Origin: Arthrobotrys musiformis | Lineage: Eukaryota > Ascomycota > Orbiliomycetes > Orbiliales > Orbiliaceae | Direction: 5' to 3' | DNA length: 64,000 bases | Assembly (NCBI GenBank): GCA_036971715.1 | Contig: JAVHJL010000004.1 | Coordinates: 310,001 to 374,000 of the forward strand | In this document: piece by piece, positions 36,413-48,341 of the stretch | Position numbering within the stretch: the first letter of the stretch is position 1 | Layout: each line of letters starts with the position of its first letter | Position numbers and translations under genes: made by a program | Notes under the pieces: generated by a model | Told to the model about the DNA's origin: nothing | The model's database searches: none | The model's input: the letters and a program-made list of their open reading frames with translations, nothing else

Positions 36413-36775
36413 CCGTATCTACCATTTCATGTATTCATCTCTACGATCGATGGATCTACGGTGTAAGATGTAATTTGTGAAATTATAATGTATTTAATTT
36501 CTGGTATCTCTGGTAAACAATACGCTAACACAAAGGGTATCTCTTCCCGCTTTCCAAAACGCCGGTTTTATGCCAATTTGTTTTTCTTCCTCCCCCGAAA
36601 TCCCTTCCAAAGGCGAGAAAAAGAACAAACAAAACATCAAAAATCAAAACCTTTTTTCTTTGGTTTTTGATCTTTAACTGTTTTTGGAGTTTCTTGATTT
36701 TCAATCTTTTTTCTTGGGTTTCATTTTTTTCAAATTTTTATTTTTATTTTTGGTTTCCCGTCTTTGTGGAGGACT
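36413..36775. other. Intergenic between convergent genes
   Basis: T-rich, with repeated TTTTTGATTTT-like words near 36640-36750. No gene seen. Confidence 0.65.
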
Positions 36776-37258
36776 TCAGATATTAGCCAAAATCTCCCCA
36801 AAGGCTCCATCAACCCCACCAACCTCCCCAATCCACTCCTCACTCCAATGAGCCCCATCAAACTCCATATCGCAGGAAGCCCTCTTCCACTGAACATACC
36901 CCTTAATAAACTTCTTCTCAAACCCAGCAACCTCAACCAAACACCTCTCCAACTTCCCCGCATCAAAAATCCTCCCATTCATCTTCTCATACTCCTTCGC
37001 TTTCTTCCTCGAAGCAAAGATAACTTTATCATCATTCTCCGTGAAGTCCTTCTCCCCGGATTCGTTCACGGGGGGGTTCGACGAGATTTGTTTAAAAGTG
37101 AGGAGGTATCGATGTGAGAACATCGTCAAGATTCTTTTGGAAAAGAGGGTGGAGAGGATGTCTTCATCTTCTTGAGTGATTGCGGTTTGCTTCGTGTTTC
37201 CAGCGGTGAGCTTGGAGAAGAGAGCGGAAAGTTGGCTGGTGATTGGAGACATCTTCAT
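36776..37258 (-). CDS. Orphan protein of 160 residues
   Basis: Single exon from the first ATG. The protein starts MKMSPITSQLSALFSKL, is hydrophilic and Lys/Glu-rich (KVIFASRKKAKEYEKMNGRIFD), and ends in an acidic/Gly stretch WIGEVGGVDGAFGEILANI. No signal peptide, no membrane segment and no domain I recognise. That it is a real gene is supported by its promoter: a TATA box 276 bp upstream and a polypyrimidine tract between, as at strongly expressed fungal genes. It lies tail-to-tail with the JmjC gene. Confidence 0.65.
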   Translation of the reverse strand: MKMSPITSQLSALFSKLTAGNTKQTAITQEDEDILSTLFSKRILTMFSHRYLLTFKQISSNPPVNESGEKDFTENDDKVIFASRKKAKEYEKMNGRIFDAGKLERCLVEVAGFEKKFIKGYVQWKRASCDMEFDGAHWSEEWIGEVGGVDGAFGEILANI

Positions 37259-38685
37259 TTTGTCTTTTTTCTTTTATAGAAAAGAGTGTGGTTTATTTGA
37301 TATGATGGTAGGCACTCGAGTAATGAGTGAAGGTACAAGTGAACGAAATACGAATGAATGTAATGTTCAAGTGTATAGTAAAGAATGTGAGGTAACGAAC
37401 GTTATGGACTTGTAACGAGCGTGAAGAAGTTATAGAATTTCGAAAGCTAGACGGGTAACTTTTGGAATTCTATGGGGGAGGAAAGGAAAGAGGAGAGGAA
37501 AGGAAAGGAAGGGAGACAGGGGGGCGGGAGTGCCTTTTATACCCCCAGGGCCCTCCAGAGGAGTCATCTTTGGATCTATAGACGGAGAGGCATTGAGAAG
37601 GTACTATTAGTCACTTGACGATCTTTATACTTCGAGGTTGGCGATCGTAGTTGCGGTAGAGATTGCTAGAGAATTGGTGACTGTGGTATCAGAAACTGTA
37701 TACTTGGGAGGGTGATCGACTTTATATGCGCATGGAAGCCTCGAGGGAGTCTTAGAGTCACAATAATAGCTTAGCGAAGCGCAGATTAGCCGCAGCCGAT
37801 TGATAGTCGAACCTGCACCATCTCTGTTCCGTGCACCCACGTACGTATGCATACTCTTAGGACAAAGGCATTCAAATATTCAACAGGACTGCCACTTCAG
37901 TACTTAAGTACTTGGTCGTTGAATCTAAACTAGGGACCCTCAATCGATAGTGATGGGTGTATGCATCTGGTTTAGTTTTTTTATATAGTTATGTTAACGT
38001 TGTTATGGGTTTTTGGGTACGAAACAATGATACCCCGGACCCCCTATGAGCCGCACAAGGTCTGACACATAAAAAGGCCTCTCTTTCCAGGTATTTATAC
38101 AATACAAAGATCATCAGATCCTCTGAGAATCGCGGGGTTTATTAGCTGATCAGACAGAACACTGAAATACAAACATAGGTAAAATAGGGCCCTGATTCAT
38201 GATTCGTATCAGGGTAAGCCCTACACCTATCTGAACGGCGGGATGGATCAATGCTCAATGTGAATTCTGCCCCTCGAAGGTATCACACCAATTTATTTCT
38301 TTGAAGATGGCTTCATTTTATAGACAAAAGGTTCCACAAGGGAACCTTACTAAGTATTTCATATGTGTGTGTATGCATCGCGAGCAAGCTTGGTAGTAGT
38401 AATAGTAGTAGTATAACCCCATTCGCCAATTAAACCCAATCCATAGTCCCTTGTGAACTATCCAATATGAATATGAAAAAATATTACCTGGCTTTTTCAG
38501 ATTTATCCCCCGTTATCTTCATCTTTCTCCTCCTCCTCTTGGTTCTCACGGCCCTTCCCCTTCCCCTTAGATCTAGGACTTCGCTCCGGGCCATTCTCCG
38601 GCTCTGGTTCTTCGACAATAATCCCCGGGAGTTCTAACGGCGTAATCGAGCCCTTTCTGGATCCGGTATTGACATACTCTCCGCA
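37259..38685. other. Intergenic, 1.4 kb
   Basis: Left part is the TATA-type promoter of the orphan gene. The rest has no coding frame; (TAG)n-like sequence near 38395-38412 is the only repeat. Confidence 0.55.
37534..37541 (-). promoter_or_regulatory. TATA box of the 160-residue orphan
   Basis: TATAAAAG on the minus strand (within GGGTATAAAAGGCAC), followed towards the gene by a long CT-rich tract on the same strand (37470-37520). Confidence 0.6.
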
Positions 38686-39809
38686 CTACGAAGGGGTATG
38701 GCTGAACAGGAAAGAAACGGACTCGCCGTTGTGTGTTCGTCTACACGCCTCCGCCAACTATTTCCAATTAGCCGCTGTCTTTTCGATTTCTTCTGCTGAA
38801 GTTTGAACGGAATAGGTGTTAAAGGGGGGAAACATACTGTTGGCGAAATATCAATTGTATCCAACTTGGGACACATCCTCTTCTTCTCCTCATGTGGCAC
38901 CGTATTCGTAACCACAACTTTAGTAAGCTTGCTGCCGTTGATGCTCTCAATTGCCTTTCCGCTCAAAATTCCATGTGTGACTATGGCAACCACACATGCT
39001 GCTCCATTGTCGATAAGTGTGTCGGCAGCCTTGACCAAGGTACCGCAGGTGTCAGCCATATCATCGACGAGAATGGCTGTTTTGTCCTTGACGTCACCGA
39101 CGAGGGTCATTCGCGAGACCTCGTTGGGACGGGTACGTTCTTTGTGAATCAAAGCGAACGAAAGATCCAAACGATCCGCAATTGCAGTAGCACGCTTCGC
39201 ACCACCGGCATCGGGAGAGACGATGACAGCATTCTGAACGTCAAAGTTCTCCCGAATGTAGTGGAGCACCGAAGGCTCGGCGTACAAATTGTCAACCGGG
39301 ACGTTGAAGAATCCTTGGATCTGACTGGCGTGTAAGTCCATGGTGATAACATGATTGCAGCCGGCGGTCTGCAGCATGTTTGCGACGAGCTTCGCAGAAA
39401 TGGGGGCGCGGGATTTATCCTTCTTGTCTTGGCGAGCGTAGGGGAAGTTTGGGATTACAGCTGTAATACGGCGGGCGGAAGCGGTTTTACAGGCGTTTAT
39501 CATGATGAGGAGTTCCATCAGCCCGTCGTTGATTTCACCCGGTGCGGTGGATTGGAGGATAAAGACATCTTCGTCGCGGACGGATTCACCGATTGTGACG
39601 GAGGTTTCTTGGTTGGAGTACTGGAGGACCATGATTTTGGTGAGCTCGATGCCGAGTCTGCCCGCTCATGTTTACATCAGTATTGCGTCCTGGGAGAGAT
39701 CGTGGTGGGGGAGGGGTGAGGTTGGAATTGGCATGTACCTCTGCGCCACCAAACTAGCCAGCTCCGGGTGACTGTTTCCAGTCAACAGCTTGATACTATT
39801 CGTCGCCAT
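38686..39809 (-). CDS. PRS: Ribose-phosphate pyrophosphokinase (PRPP synthetase), Prs2/Prs4-like
   Basis: Three exons: 39739-39809, 38838-39657 and 38686-38757 (introns 81 and 80 nt), 320 residues. The start TNSIKLLTGNSHPELASLVAQRLGI, the catalytic flexible loop region YARQDKKDKSRAPISAKL, the divalent-metal/PRPP signature DLHASQIQGFFNVPVDNL and the ribose-5-phosphate loop VDDMADTCGTLV are all present; the last exon supplies LAEACRRTHNGESVSFLF. The wording YSNQETSVTIGESVRDED is nearest Prs2/Prs4. The enzyme makes PRPP from ATP and ribose-5-phosphate for purine, pyrimidine, His and Trp synthesis, in the cytosol, usually in complexes of several Prs subunits. A longer open frame past the last donor is intron. 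Confidence 0.94.
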
Positions 39810-40221
39810 TTTTGGATTTGTTCGAAATCTGGTGAGGTCCTTTTCCCTGCGACTGCTGAAGAGGATTTATGTGTTTTCAACCGGGTTTGGAGCGAAGAGC
39901 AGGATCCTCTTCGGATGATGTTGGGTCGCTGAGGGGTATCATGAAGCAAAGAAGAAGAGGTTTTGAAGTGAAGTTTTTCTCGGAACCGAAATTTTTGGGC
40001 TGTTGTATTTCTGTTTTCGGCCGGCGGCATTGGCCCGCAGTTTGGTCTTGGCGCGGTGTTGAAGCTAATCGGAATGCGGTTAGCGGCATCGTTTTCCTCG
40101 ACGACATCTTCAAGCTTCGAGCAGATTGATATCGGTTCGATATCCCTCGCGATAGCATCACCGGCAGCTTCAAAGTCCGCGGGTGTTTGGGAGAAAGACA
40201 AGGAAGGAGGGAAGGGAAGCC
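39810..40221. other. Divergent promoter of PRPP synthetase and a small membrane protein
   Basis: About 410 bp between the two starts. Frames across it have no family resemblance. Confidence 0.6.
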
Positions 40222-40674
40222 ATGGATAAACCAATAATACCAACCATGTCGTCGTCAGCATCAACTCCAAACCACCCACTCCTCCGCCGCTCGTGGCCTC
40301 CAGATCTCTCCAAAATGAGCCCTAGCGATCGGTACCGTCTCGAGAGAAAGTACAAACGAAGAGTTCGGATAAGAGGCCAGCATCCTGTCGCTTGGATGAG
40401 GTTTACGGGGACATTGCAGCTGTTGACTGTGACTGTTTTGCCGGCTTATATGGTCTTGATTATGGATTGGCCGATGGCGCATCCTTTTGGGCCGGTATGC
40501 AATTCCGTATCCTCGTATTGATAATAGTTTGCAGATGCTGATACCATGCGTGTGCTTTTGTAGCTGAGAGAATGGATGTGGAACAAGATTGATGGGTTTA
40601 GCAAGGGCACTTTTGGTGGCAGGTTGGATAGGGGAAAAGCGACGGATGAGAACGGTGGAATGGGGCCACGGTGA
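40222..40674 (+). CDS. Small one-span membrane protein, conserved fungal type, function unknown
   Basis: Two exons, 40222-40494 and 40564-40674 (GTATGC donor, TTTGTAG acceptor), 127 residues. A conserved-looking block SPSDRYRLERKYKRRVRIRG precedes one hydrophobic segment (about residues 63-82, LQLLTVTVLPAYMVLIMDWP), then PFGPLREWMWNKIDGFSKG. This pattern (a basic block, one span, MDW and PF) resembles a small uncharacterised membrane protein that I remember from filamentous ascomycetes. No targeting signal I can trust. It is divergent from PRPP synthetase. If the intron were retained the protein would end after about eight extra residues. Confidence 0.7.
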
Positions 40675-41702
40675 TTGTCTCGGTCTGGCAATCATTACGA
40701 CATACAATAATGGCCTATTCCTTCCTTTCCTCGGGGAGAAAATACAGTAATCTTGCTGTGAGGCATTCGCAGTCTAGATTCATTTTCTGGGAATATATGG
40801 GATCATTCCCCCTGACGGTTTATATCTTTCCCAAATTGAAATCGGATACGAGGGACTGTACATAATTGCATACATAATTGCGCGCATATTGGTGTACGAT
40901 ATTGTATATATATATACGAAGACGGCGTGGGAATACAACAGACGTCAATCGAGCTGTCTTCCCTCTTTTCATTAATCTGCAGTGATATTGAATTACATTA
41001 ATTGAATTATTGATGCCGGAACATCAATACAGACTAGAAAGGTATATATCCCTTTGTGACGTCTGGGTACGAGACCAGACGAGAACGAATTGTTTAGGCC
41101 TTTGAATTCGAGTGCATGATTATACAGTTGTATCGATTATATTACTGTTATATATGGTAAAGTATAGTTGACTTAGCCTCGTCTATGGACGTCTAATAGC
41201 CTCCCGAGTCCCCCTTTTAATACATGCCAATTATAAAATCTCGACATTGGGTTAAGGACTAAAGGATGAAATTGAAGCCCTCTATCCTGTTTATAGACAT
41301 ATATAGATATATATATACCATATGAAATATTGGGCTCTCTTAACGGTGTCTAGTTTAAGGCAAAATAAAATATATTGTCTAGAGGTACCGATGTTGAAGC
41401 ATAAAATATATCGAGATTGTGTCGATATGTCTAGACACCTTGCAGACGCTCTCAGCTAGTCTTTGTTTATAGAACATCACCACCAATCCCAACATCTCTT
41501 TCACCTCCTTCACCGCCCAGTTCCCTTCGTCACCGATATCGTCAGTACATAGCTCCACTACTCACTTCCAAGCAACTATACCAATTGCTTCGGATTCACG
41601 AGTACCTTCCCTATCTGACCATCCCCATCACCACGACGTCGAAACCTCCACTACCGCCATCAACCTTGGAGCTGAGCTCCTCCTGAATAACTAACGAAAG
41701 AA
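40675..41702. other. Intergenic, 1.0 kb
   Basis: No coding frame. TATATA-rich around 40908-40918 and 41300-41320; a C-rich leader precedes the next gene. Confidence 0.6.
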
Positions 41703-42332
41703 ATGGCGTGCACCATCGACTGCGGCATTATTTGTTGCCACCCCTTTAAGATTGAAGAAGCTGTCACCGCGACCGCGACCTTCTTCCAATACTTTTTCCC
41801 GGCTTTTGCCTTCATTTTCGTCATGGCAGGAATTTTTACCTGTCTTTTCTGCGTCATTGACTTCATCCATTATGTCAATGACCTCAGTTCGTTCCTCCTC
41901 GTTGTTTTGTTATTCCCCGAGCCCTGGCTAACGTGACAACCTCAATATCTAGTCAACGAAGTGAACGAGTTGTCGGAACGTGTGAAGCGAATAGAAGGGC
42001 TCGAGGCTGGTGTTGCCCGCTTGGTGCAATCCCAACTCGATGCCCATGCCATTCTCGACAGACTCATTATCCAAGAACGAGAACGGGAGCATTACGGCTA
42101 TGGCGCCATTTACGATAACGGCGACACCACGCCTGTCTGGACGGTGTGGAGTGAACTGTTGGAGTCCGATTTCTCGGATTCTGACTATATGTACGACTCA
42201 AATGATGCCGAAGACGAGTACTCTGACGGTGATTCTGAATCCGAAACTGGAGAGTTCGTTCGACGTGGTTACGAGGAGGAGGATGAAGTCGGTGAGGCTC
42301 GCAGTGAGAGTACTACCGACAAAGACGACTAG
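41703..42332 (+). CDS. Small membrane protein with coiled coil and acidic tail, unknown
   Basis: Two exons, 41703-41886 and 41953-42332 (GTTCGT donor, ATCTAG acceptor), 187 residues. N-terminus MACTIDCGIICCHPFK has four Cys, then one long hydrophobic segment (about residues 24-55, FFQYFFPAFAFIFVMAGIFT). After the junction a heptad-like helix INEVNELSERVKRIEGLEAGVARL follows, then an Asp/Ser/Glu-rich tail (DSDYMYDSNDAEDEYSDG). The clustered N-terminal Cys could be acylated; this is inference. No family recognised. Both exons have good coding character and join in frame. Confidence 0.65.
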
Positions 42333-43500
42333 TGGACCTTTTTATACTATCCTGCCGCTAGGTAAAGAGAGACCAGGGCAGATCGTTATCATTGATTGGT
42401 TTTTTTTTTTTTTTTTCAAATGCCATTTGGCATAATTACTATCTTTTTGCATTCTTGTTCTGAATTGTACTGTTTACATGCCTTGTAAACTAGAGACCAC
42501 AAAAATATCAAAGCGCGATCTCTAGTTAAAGACCTTCAACAACCCTTTCGTTTAGTTTGCTCTAGACTCGATCTAGCTCGTAGCAAGAGCTATCTACAGG
42601 TGCAGGCTCTAATTTTCCCTTGGAAATTGGGTTAGACCCATAGACCAGCAATGCAATATTGTGCTGGCATTGCGTATAAGCCAAGCTCATCTAAGATATA
42701 GAGTATAGGTGCCTAGGCATGTACACATTGCACGCGCAGGATATTTCAAATAAAATGCAGGACTGCCCAAGCGCTTCGTGCTAGCTCAAATACTTCCACT
42801 CACAGCTATAATAGCCTTCTCTCAAGACTATGTTTTCCCAATATTGCATCGATCACCGGTTCCCCAACGCAAGATCTGACAAAATACCACAGAGCACCGA
42901 GTCTTGACCATAATTTAGTCGACCAGTCCCACCGGCCGAAGCCAGACGATTATAATTAAATCTGATAGAAGTATTAAAATCCTCACGCGAGATCTATCAT
43001 AGCCTAGTCAATTTTGGAGCAGCCTAGAACTAGCTAGCCCGGGATCTACACCTAACTGTGTGCTAGCTAGTTTCGACTAAATACTGTTAGCTTTAAAACG
43101 GATGATACCGATATCTTGCCCACGCCCACGCGTAGTTCCTGCAATGCAATGTAGCAACGGTCGAAGCCGTGAGCCGGGAAGTTACGTCAATATCACCCAA
43201 TCTTTTCGCAAATACAAAACTATAATTAAGCACATGGCCATGAGTTCACAAAAGATACTGAGACAATCTGAACCGTGTATGTAGCTGTTGGGAACGTCAG
43301 CTGCACGCATGTCGGGCATTTGGAGAGTCATAGGTAAATGCATGTGCGCGCGTATATAAACCCATGGCCCACCCCGACGGCAGACAATAAGACCTTGCGC
43401 GGAAAGATCTTTTTCACTTATACCCAGTTTGCGCAGACCCTGCAGTTGTTTTTAAACTTACAGCAATTACATAATTGATATTTTGGCTCTCCGCTTTGAA
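42333..43500. other. Intergenic, 1.2 kb
   Basis: A T17 run at about 42400-42416 just after the previous gene, and GCTAGC/CTAGCT words near 43030-43080. No gene seen. Confidence 0.6.
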
Positions 43501-45057
43501 ATGAGGCGGCTCTTGGCCTTTGTTCATAGCTATGTTTCGAATCTTCTGGACGAGGTTTTGGGTTGGTGCAATTTGGTACGTATTCTAGCTCTTGAGAGTA
43601 TCAGAGTATACGTAGAGACGGTCGTTTTAATAATATGATATAGATTCAAAACCGTGAAGTCGGATGGCCTACGGTAGATCGGAAGGTATGCATTCCATCT
43701 TCATATCGCCTCCGAGGTCGACCGGTCTCTAAGGGAACAGGCACGAAGTATTAACTATGCAGAAACATAATAGACTAGAAAACTTAAACGCGAGCAGCAA
43801 CCTATATTGCAGAAATTGAAACTTATTGCTCTTTTTAGTCCTTTAATCGAATGGGGTACGTTACTCGAGCGCAGCTCCATATCTGTTATGCATAGGAAGA
43901 TGAATACTCTAGCTGACGCGGTTACTAAAATCCCCGGGGAATAGTTGACCGTACGAAAATTATGGGGCTGTGCCTTCGTGACAACTCTACCAAAGAAGGG
44001 AAGAGGGAGCGAACGCCTCGGTCGAAAATTGGGATTCGGCCATTCATCGAGTTTTATCATATAAATATGGAAGAGTTCACCCCAAGCGACATTAAAGAGT
44101 ATAATACTTTCGAGGACTTCCTGACTCGGGAACATGCTCGTGGATCCCGTCCTATATTCGAGGAGGATGACGACGTGAGTGGTGCCTTCATGAGGTTGGA
44201 TTTTTGTTATAAATTCAATTTTTAACATCATATACTAGTCCCGTGCCGTGGTACCCTCCGACTGCCGGGTAGTTGTCTATCCCTCCGTTCACCCCGCCCA
44301 AAAGTTCTGGATCGGAGGCCAATACTTCTCAATCACCAACCTCCTCGGAGACCCCTCCGTTACAAAATCCTTTGGCGATGTACCGATCGCTTCATTCCAT
44401 TTGGGCCCACAAGACTGCCACCGCTATCACTCCCCCGTTACCGGAACAGTAAGATGGTACAAACAATTCAGTGGAGACTATTATAATCTTGATCCATGGG
44501 GTTTAAGGTCCCGCGTTGACGTATTGACGTCGAACGCGCGATGTGCGGTTCGTTTGGAGACTGAAAAGTATGGGGATGTCATGTTTGTTGCAATCGGGGC
44601 TTCAGAAGTGGGGGCTGTCAAGTAAGTCTTCTACGCAACACGTTTGATTGGAAGAATGAATTGTCGCGGAGGACTGATAAATTTGGCATGGGTAAATAGC
44701 TTTTACGAAGAGGCGACAGAAATTGGGCAGAAGATTCATAAAGGCCAAGAGATTGGGAAGTTCGAATTTGGGGGGTCGAGCATTTTGGTACTTTTTCAAA
44801 GGGGGAGGATTGTGTTTGACGAAGACTTGTTGGATTTGAGCAACGAGAGGATTATGGTAGACGTTCAGGTCGGCATGAGTCTCGGGCGCTTGCAGGAAAA
44901 GCGAGAAAAGAAGCGGGGAAAGCCAGAAGAGCAGGCGCAGGTGTACGAGAAGCGGGAAGTGGAAGTTAATGTCGACAAGAGATCCGATTCGGAGAAAGAC
45001 GAAATACACGTACCACCAGCCGCGAAGAAGAAGACGAAGGTCTTGCGGATTCCCTGA
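43501..45057 (+). CDS. Phosphatidylserine decarboxylase family enzyme
   Basis: Six exons: 43501-43575, 43644-43685, 43774-43855, 43945-44174, 44239-44621 and 44700-45057, 389 residues. The first three exons are my reconstruction; they add NREVGWPTVDRK and LFSPLIEWVDRTKIM, which fit the N-terminal part of fungal PSD homologues. Core motifs: FIEFYHINMEEFTPSD, VVPSDCRVVVYPS (catalytic Asp), the GPQDCHRYHSPVTGTV His motif and FGGSSILVLF, where residues 295-298 GGSS stand at the place of the LGST self-cleavage site that makes the pyruvoyl group. The usual reaction is phosphatidylserine to phosphatidylethanolamine plus CO2; fungal paralogues may use other amino acids, so substrate is open. No signal peptide or transit peptide is evident. 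The C-terminus is a Lys/Glu-rich tail. Confidence 0.85.
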
Positions 45058-46223
45058 TTTGGATACACCTGCAGTGGGGGCATGCATCGACTCTATCAGC
45101 TGCATAAAATGTCCAGGTATGGCCTTGTCGCTGGAGGGGTCGAGCATCGGGCATTGTGGGTCTCGGAATCAATTCCGGAAATGTAGACTCGAGTCGAGAC
45201 TCGATCATGAGACTGGTTGAATGTTTTCAATTGACGGCGCAAATTTATCAACTTTAATGTTTTTATATAATTATATGTATTCACCATTTCGCCAGTCCTT
45301 TTCGCAGCTTGCGCTTATAATACAGCATTGGGCATCATTCCCTTCGAGTTCCCGAGATTGCGACAATGCAGTCGTGATGTCACACAAGCCCGCCACTCGC
45401 GGCTGCGGGAAACTTGGAATAAAGTTTTGATTTCTTGGTCTTGAAGATGAAGCCTGCACTTGCGCAATTCGGACCAAGAGGTTCTGGCCCCTGTAAAGCG
45501 TTCGCTCCAGACCGTTGTAAAGTTGTGCACGTGGTATAATGCTCTCGACTAGGCGTATATTCGGTCTACCCGCTCCGAAATCTGGCAATTTTTACTCCAA
45601 TTGGGGCAAAACCGATGCTGCAAAACGATGCAAGGTAGAGCTCCTGGTATCTGCAAATCGTATCGATAGATATGCTCCCCACCCGTTATGAACGGAAGTC
45701 CTGTCAACTTTTCCCTCCCTTCTCCCTTGGTCTAACCGCTGCAAGCGAGTCCACGCCAGCTTCACCTCATATCACCCACAACCAACAGCGCCAATCCCAG
45801 CCACGGACCCGGATCGACCAATGGGCATCCTATCCGTCCAGTCCACCCCTCCCGCACCTTTTTTTCCCCTTTGGCACTAAGCCCAAATACCACCATGCTG
45901 GACCACCATATTTCTGGATCGGTATCTCCTGTGCCTCGTAGGTGCGGGAGGGAAGGAAAGTCTGTGCTGGCAGAAGTCAATTTTGCCATGTGGGCGTTAG
46001 TTAATAAGGGTGTGGGGAATGGGCAAATGGTCACAATTGTGAGGATTTGGGCAAGGGAAATGAGGCCGGCTCAGCGTCCAGACCCAAACCGAAACCCGTT
46101 CAAAAACGTTCAATAAGATTCTTTTCGAATTTTCGTTGGTGAAATCCCCTAACTTTTTTCTTCAGCTAAAACACTTATCCTTTCCTGCCGAAGCAAACGA
46201 AAAAGAAGAAAAAGGACGAGAAG

Positions 46224-46254
<31 letters not shown>

Positions 46255-46262
46255 CTACAGCC
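45058..46262. other. Intergenic with the methyltransferase leader
   Basis: 1.2 kb without a supported gene. The right end carries the (AAG)n tract just before the methyltransferase start. Confidence 0.55.
46221..46253 (+). repeat. (AAG)11 microsatellite
   Basis: Eleven AAG units end nine bases before the start codon of the methyltransferase, so they probably lie in its 5' leader. Confidence 0.93.
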
Positions 46263-48341
46263 ATGTCAACTTCAGGCCCTGCCTCACCGCCGAAGAGCGT
46301 GTCCCCCAAAGCCGCTTCACCGAAAAGCGCAGGTCCCTCTTCCCCGCCAGCTGTAGCCGCTGCACTTACCACCGTCGAGGAGGCCAATGTCACTACAACA
46401 CTACATCCCGAACTGGAGGCAGAGGTAACACCTCCTTTGAAGACATCTACAATTTACTATTTTCCATTGACGATAAAATTAAATTGTAAGGCGGTGAAGG
46501 GATGTTGCTAACAAATTGTGATAGACATACACTGAGTCCGCATACAGTGAATCCGAAGTGTTTGTTCCCTCCCCCCTTCTAACCTCCCTGAAAAATCGTT
46601 CATGTTGTGCAACAATCCATTTGGAATGAATGAGGCTGGCTATATGCAAGGGCAAACGCCGCGCACGATCGATCGATCATGATCCTTTTTATTTTTATGT
46701 TTTAAAAAAGATGGAGGGCTGACTGAGATTCCATTACCAACGTTTTTGGGGGCGAACAGCGGGAGCTATACGACCAGCCTGTCGAGTTCGGTCATGCAAT
46801 ATCGTTTTGAGAATGGCAGACGATATCATTCCCAGTCGATGACTGATACGAGTATGTCGTGCCCCAACCAATTGCAACACTTATTCCAGTCGAGATGGAT
46901 TGCATTTGTTGCATTTTGTGGCTGCAACGCAGAATTCGGTGTCGCTAATATCACAACTTTGGTCGGCTCCAGACTACTTTTTGCCGAACGACGAGGTACC
47001 TATTGGTTATTCCTTGAAGGAGAATGGCAAGGGCTAATGACAACATAGGCCGAAAATGACCGATTGGACTTGAATCATCATGTTATGTGCCTTATTCAGA
47101 AAGGAAAATTACACGCATCGCCGCTTGAAAACCCGCAGAGAATCCTTGATGTCGGAACCGGAACTGGTGAGTATTTCCTCCATGGCCAGTATCCATCCTC
47201 ATAGAATCTTGAAATACTAAATAAGACTGTCCTCTAGGCATCTGGGCGATTGAAATGGGTTAGTTTTATCGCCAGTCTTTTGCGCGCTTGAAGAATGCAC
47301 TCGCTGAACTCTATATCTCGATAGCGGATGAGTATCCCATGGCACAGGTATGCATCTTCTCAACCTTTGTGGGCCCTTCAAAGATAATTTCTAATTTAAA
47401 TACAATAGGTAGTTGGTAATGATTTAAGTCCTATTCAGCCGAGATGGTATGTGCAGCCTCCCCCCAGACCCCCCACCCCCAAAGCAGTCGGACGTACATA
47501 GACTCCATAATACTAAACTTTATATATAACAGGGTCCCTCCAAAGTATGATACAGCGCCAAGTCTCAGTCAAGAATCAGAATCAGATCGCTAAACTAAAT
47601 ATCAACCTGTAGCCTTACTTTCGAAGTCGACGACGTTGAGAAGGAGTGGACACACACACCGGACAGCTTCGACCTTGTTTATTGCCGTTACCTGGTCGGA
47701 TCAATCAAAGACTGGCCGAATCTTCTTAAGCAAGCATTCAAGTAGGCTACAGGTTCCCATTACGTTAGGGATTTGAACGAGATGACATATATTAACAATG
47801 TCCTGTTTGTGTTTACAGAGCAGTCAAGCCTGGTGGCTACATCGAACTCCTCGAACCCGACTCCACGCTCCGCTCGGATGACGGATCTCTCCCAGAAGAT
47901 TCCGCCCTAGCCCAATGGGGTAGACTCTTCACCGGCGGCGCCCGTGGAATCGGCGCACCCTTAGACGATACACCCAACTTCACCGGCTACCTCAGTGACG
48001 CCGGATTTATCGACATCAAGCGAGAAATCTTCAAATTGCCAAACTCGCCATGGGCAAAGGATCCACATATGAAAGAAGTCGGTGGATACCAGATGGCGGC
48101 TTTTATCGAAGGGCTGGAGGCACTCAGTTTGTTCTTCTTCACAACAGTGCATGGGATGGCGGTTCCAGAGATCGATGTTCTCTTGGCGCAAGTTAGGAAG
48201 GATATGAGGAACAAGGCGATCCATACTTACTTTAACCTGTAAGCATTTCCCTCACTCGTAACTTTCCTTGAGACTAGGATTTTGCAGCTAACGTGATGCA
48301 GGTTCCGATATACTGCGCGCAAACCCGAGTTGCCAGCTTAG
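46263..48341 (+). CDS. SAM-dependent methyltransferase, LaeA-like family
   Basis: Twelve exons: 46263-46424, 46525-46557, 46728-46851, 46973-46995, 47049-47166, 47238-47258, 47325-47347, 47409-47446, 47533-47544, 47613-47741, 47819-48238 and 48302-48341; 380 residues. The start of exon 3 is the least sure boundary. Family signs in order: SYTTSLSSSV and ENGRRYHS, NYFLPNDEAENDRLDL, motif I ILDVGTGTGIWAIEMADEYP, VVGNDLSPIQPRWVPP, FDLVYCRYLVGSIKDWPNLL and KPGGYIELLEP. This is the nuclear/cytosolic class I methyltransferase group that includes LaeA, a regulator of secondary metabolism; there are many paralogues per genome and the target here is unknown. The N-terminus is Ser/Pro-rich. The gene is unusually split, with exons of 12, 21, 23 and 23 nt. 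Confidence 0.83.

Noticed and set aside
43755..44231. Minus-strand frame of 158 codons
   Set aside because: Lies over exons 3-4 and intron 4 of the phosphatidylserine decarboxylase-like gene, with no family resemblance.
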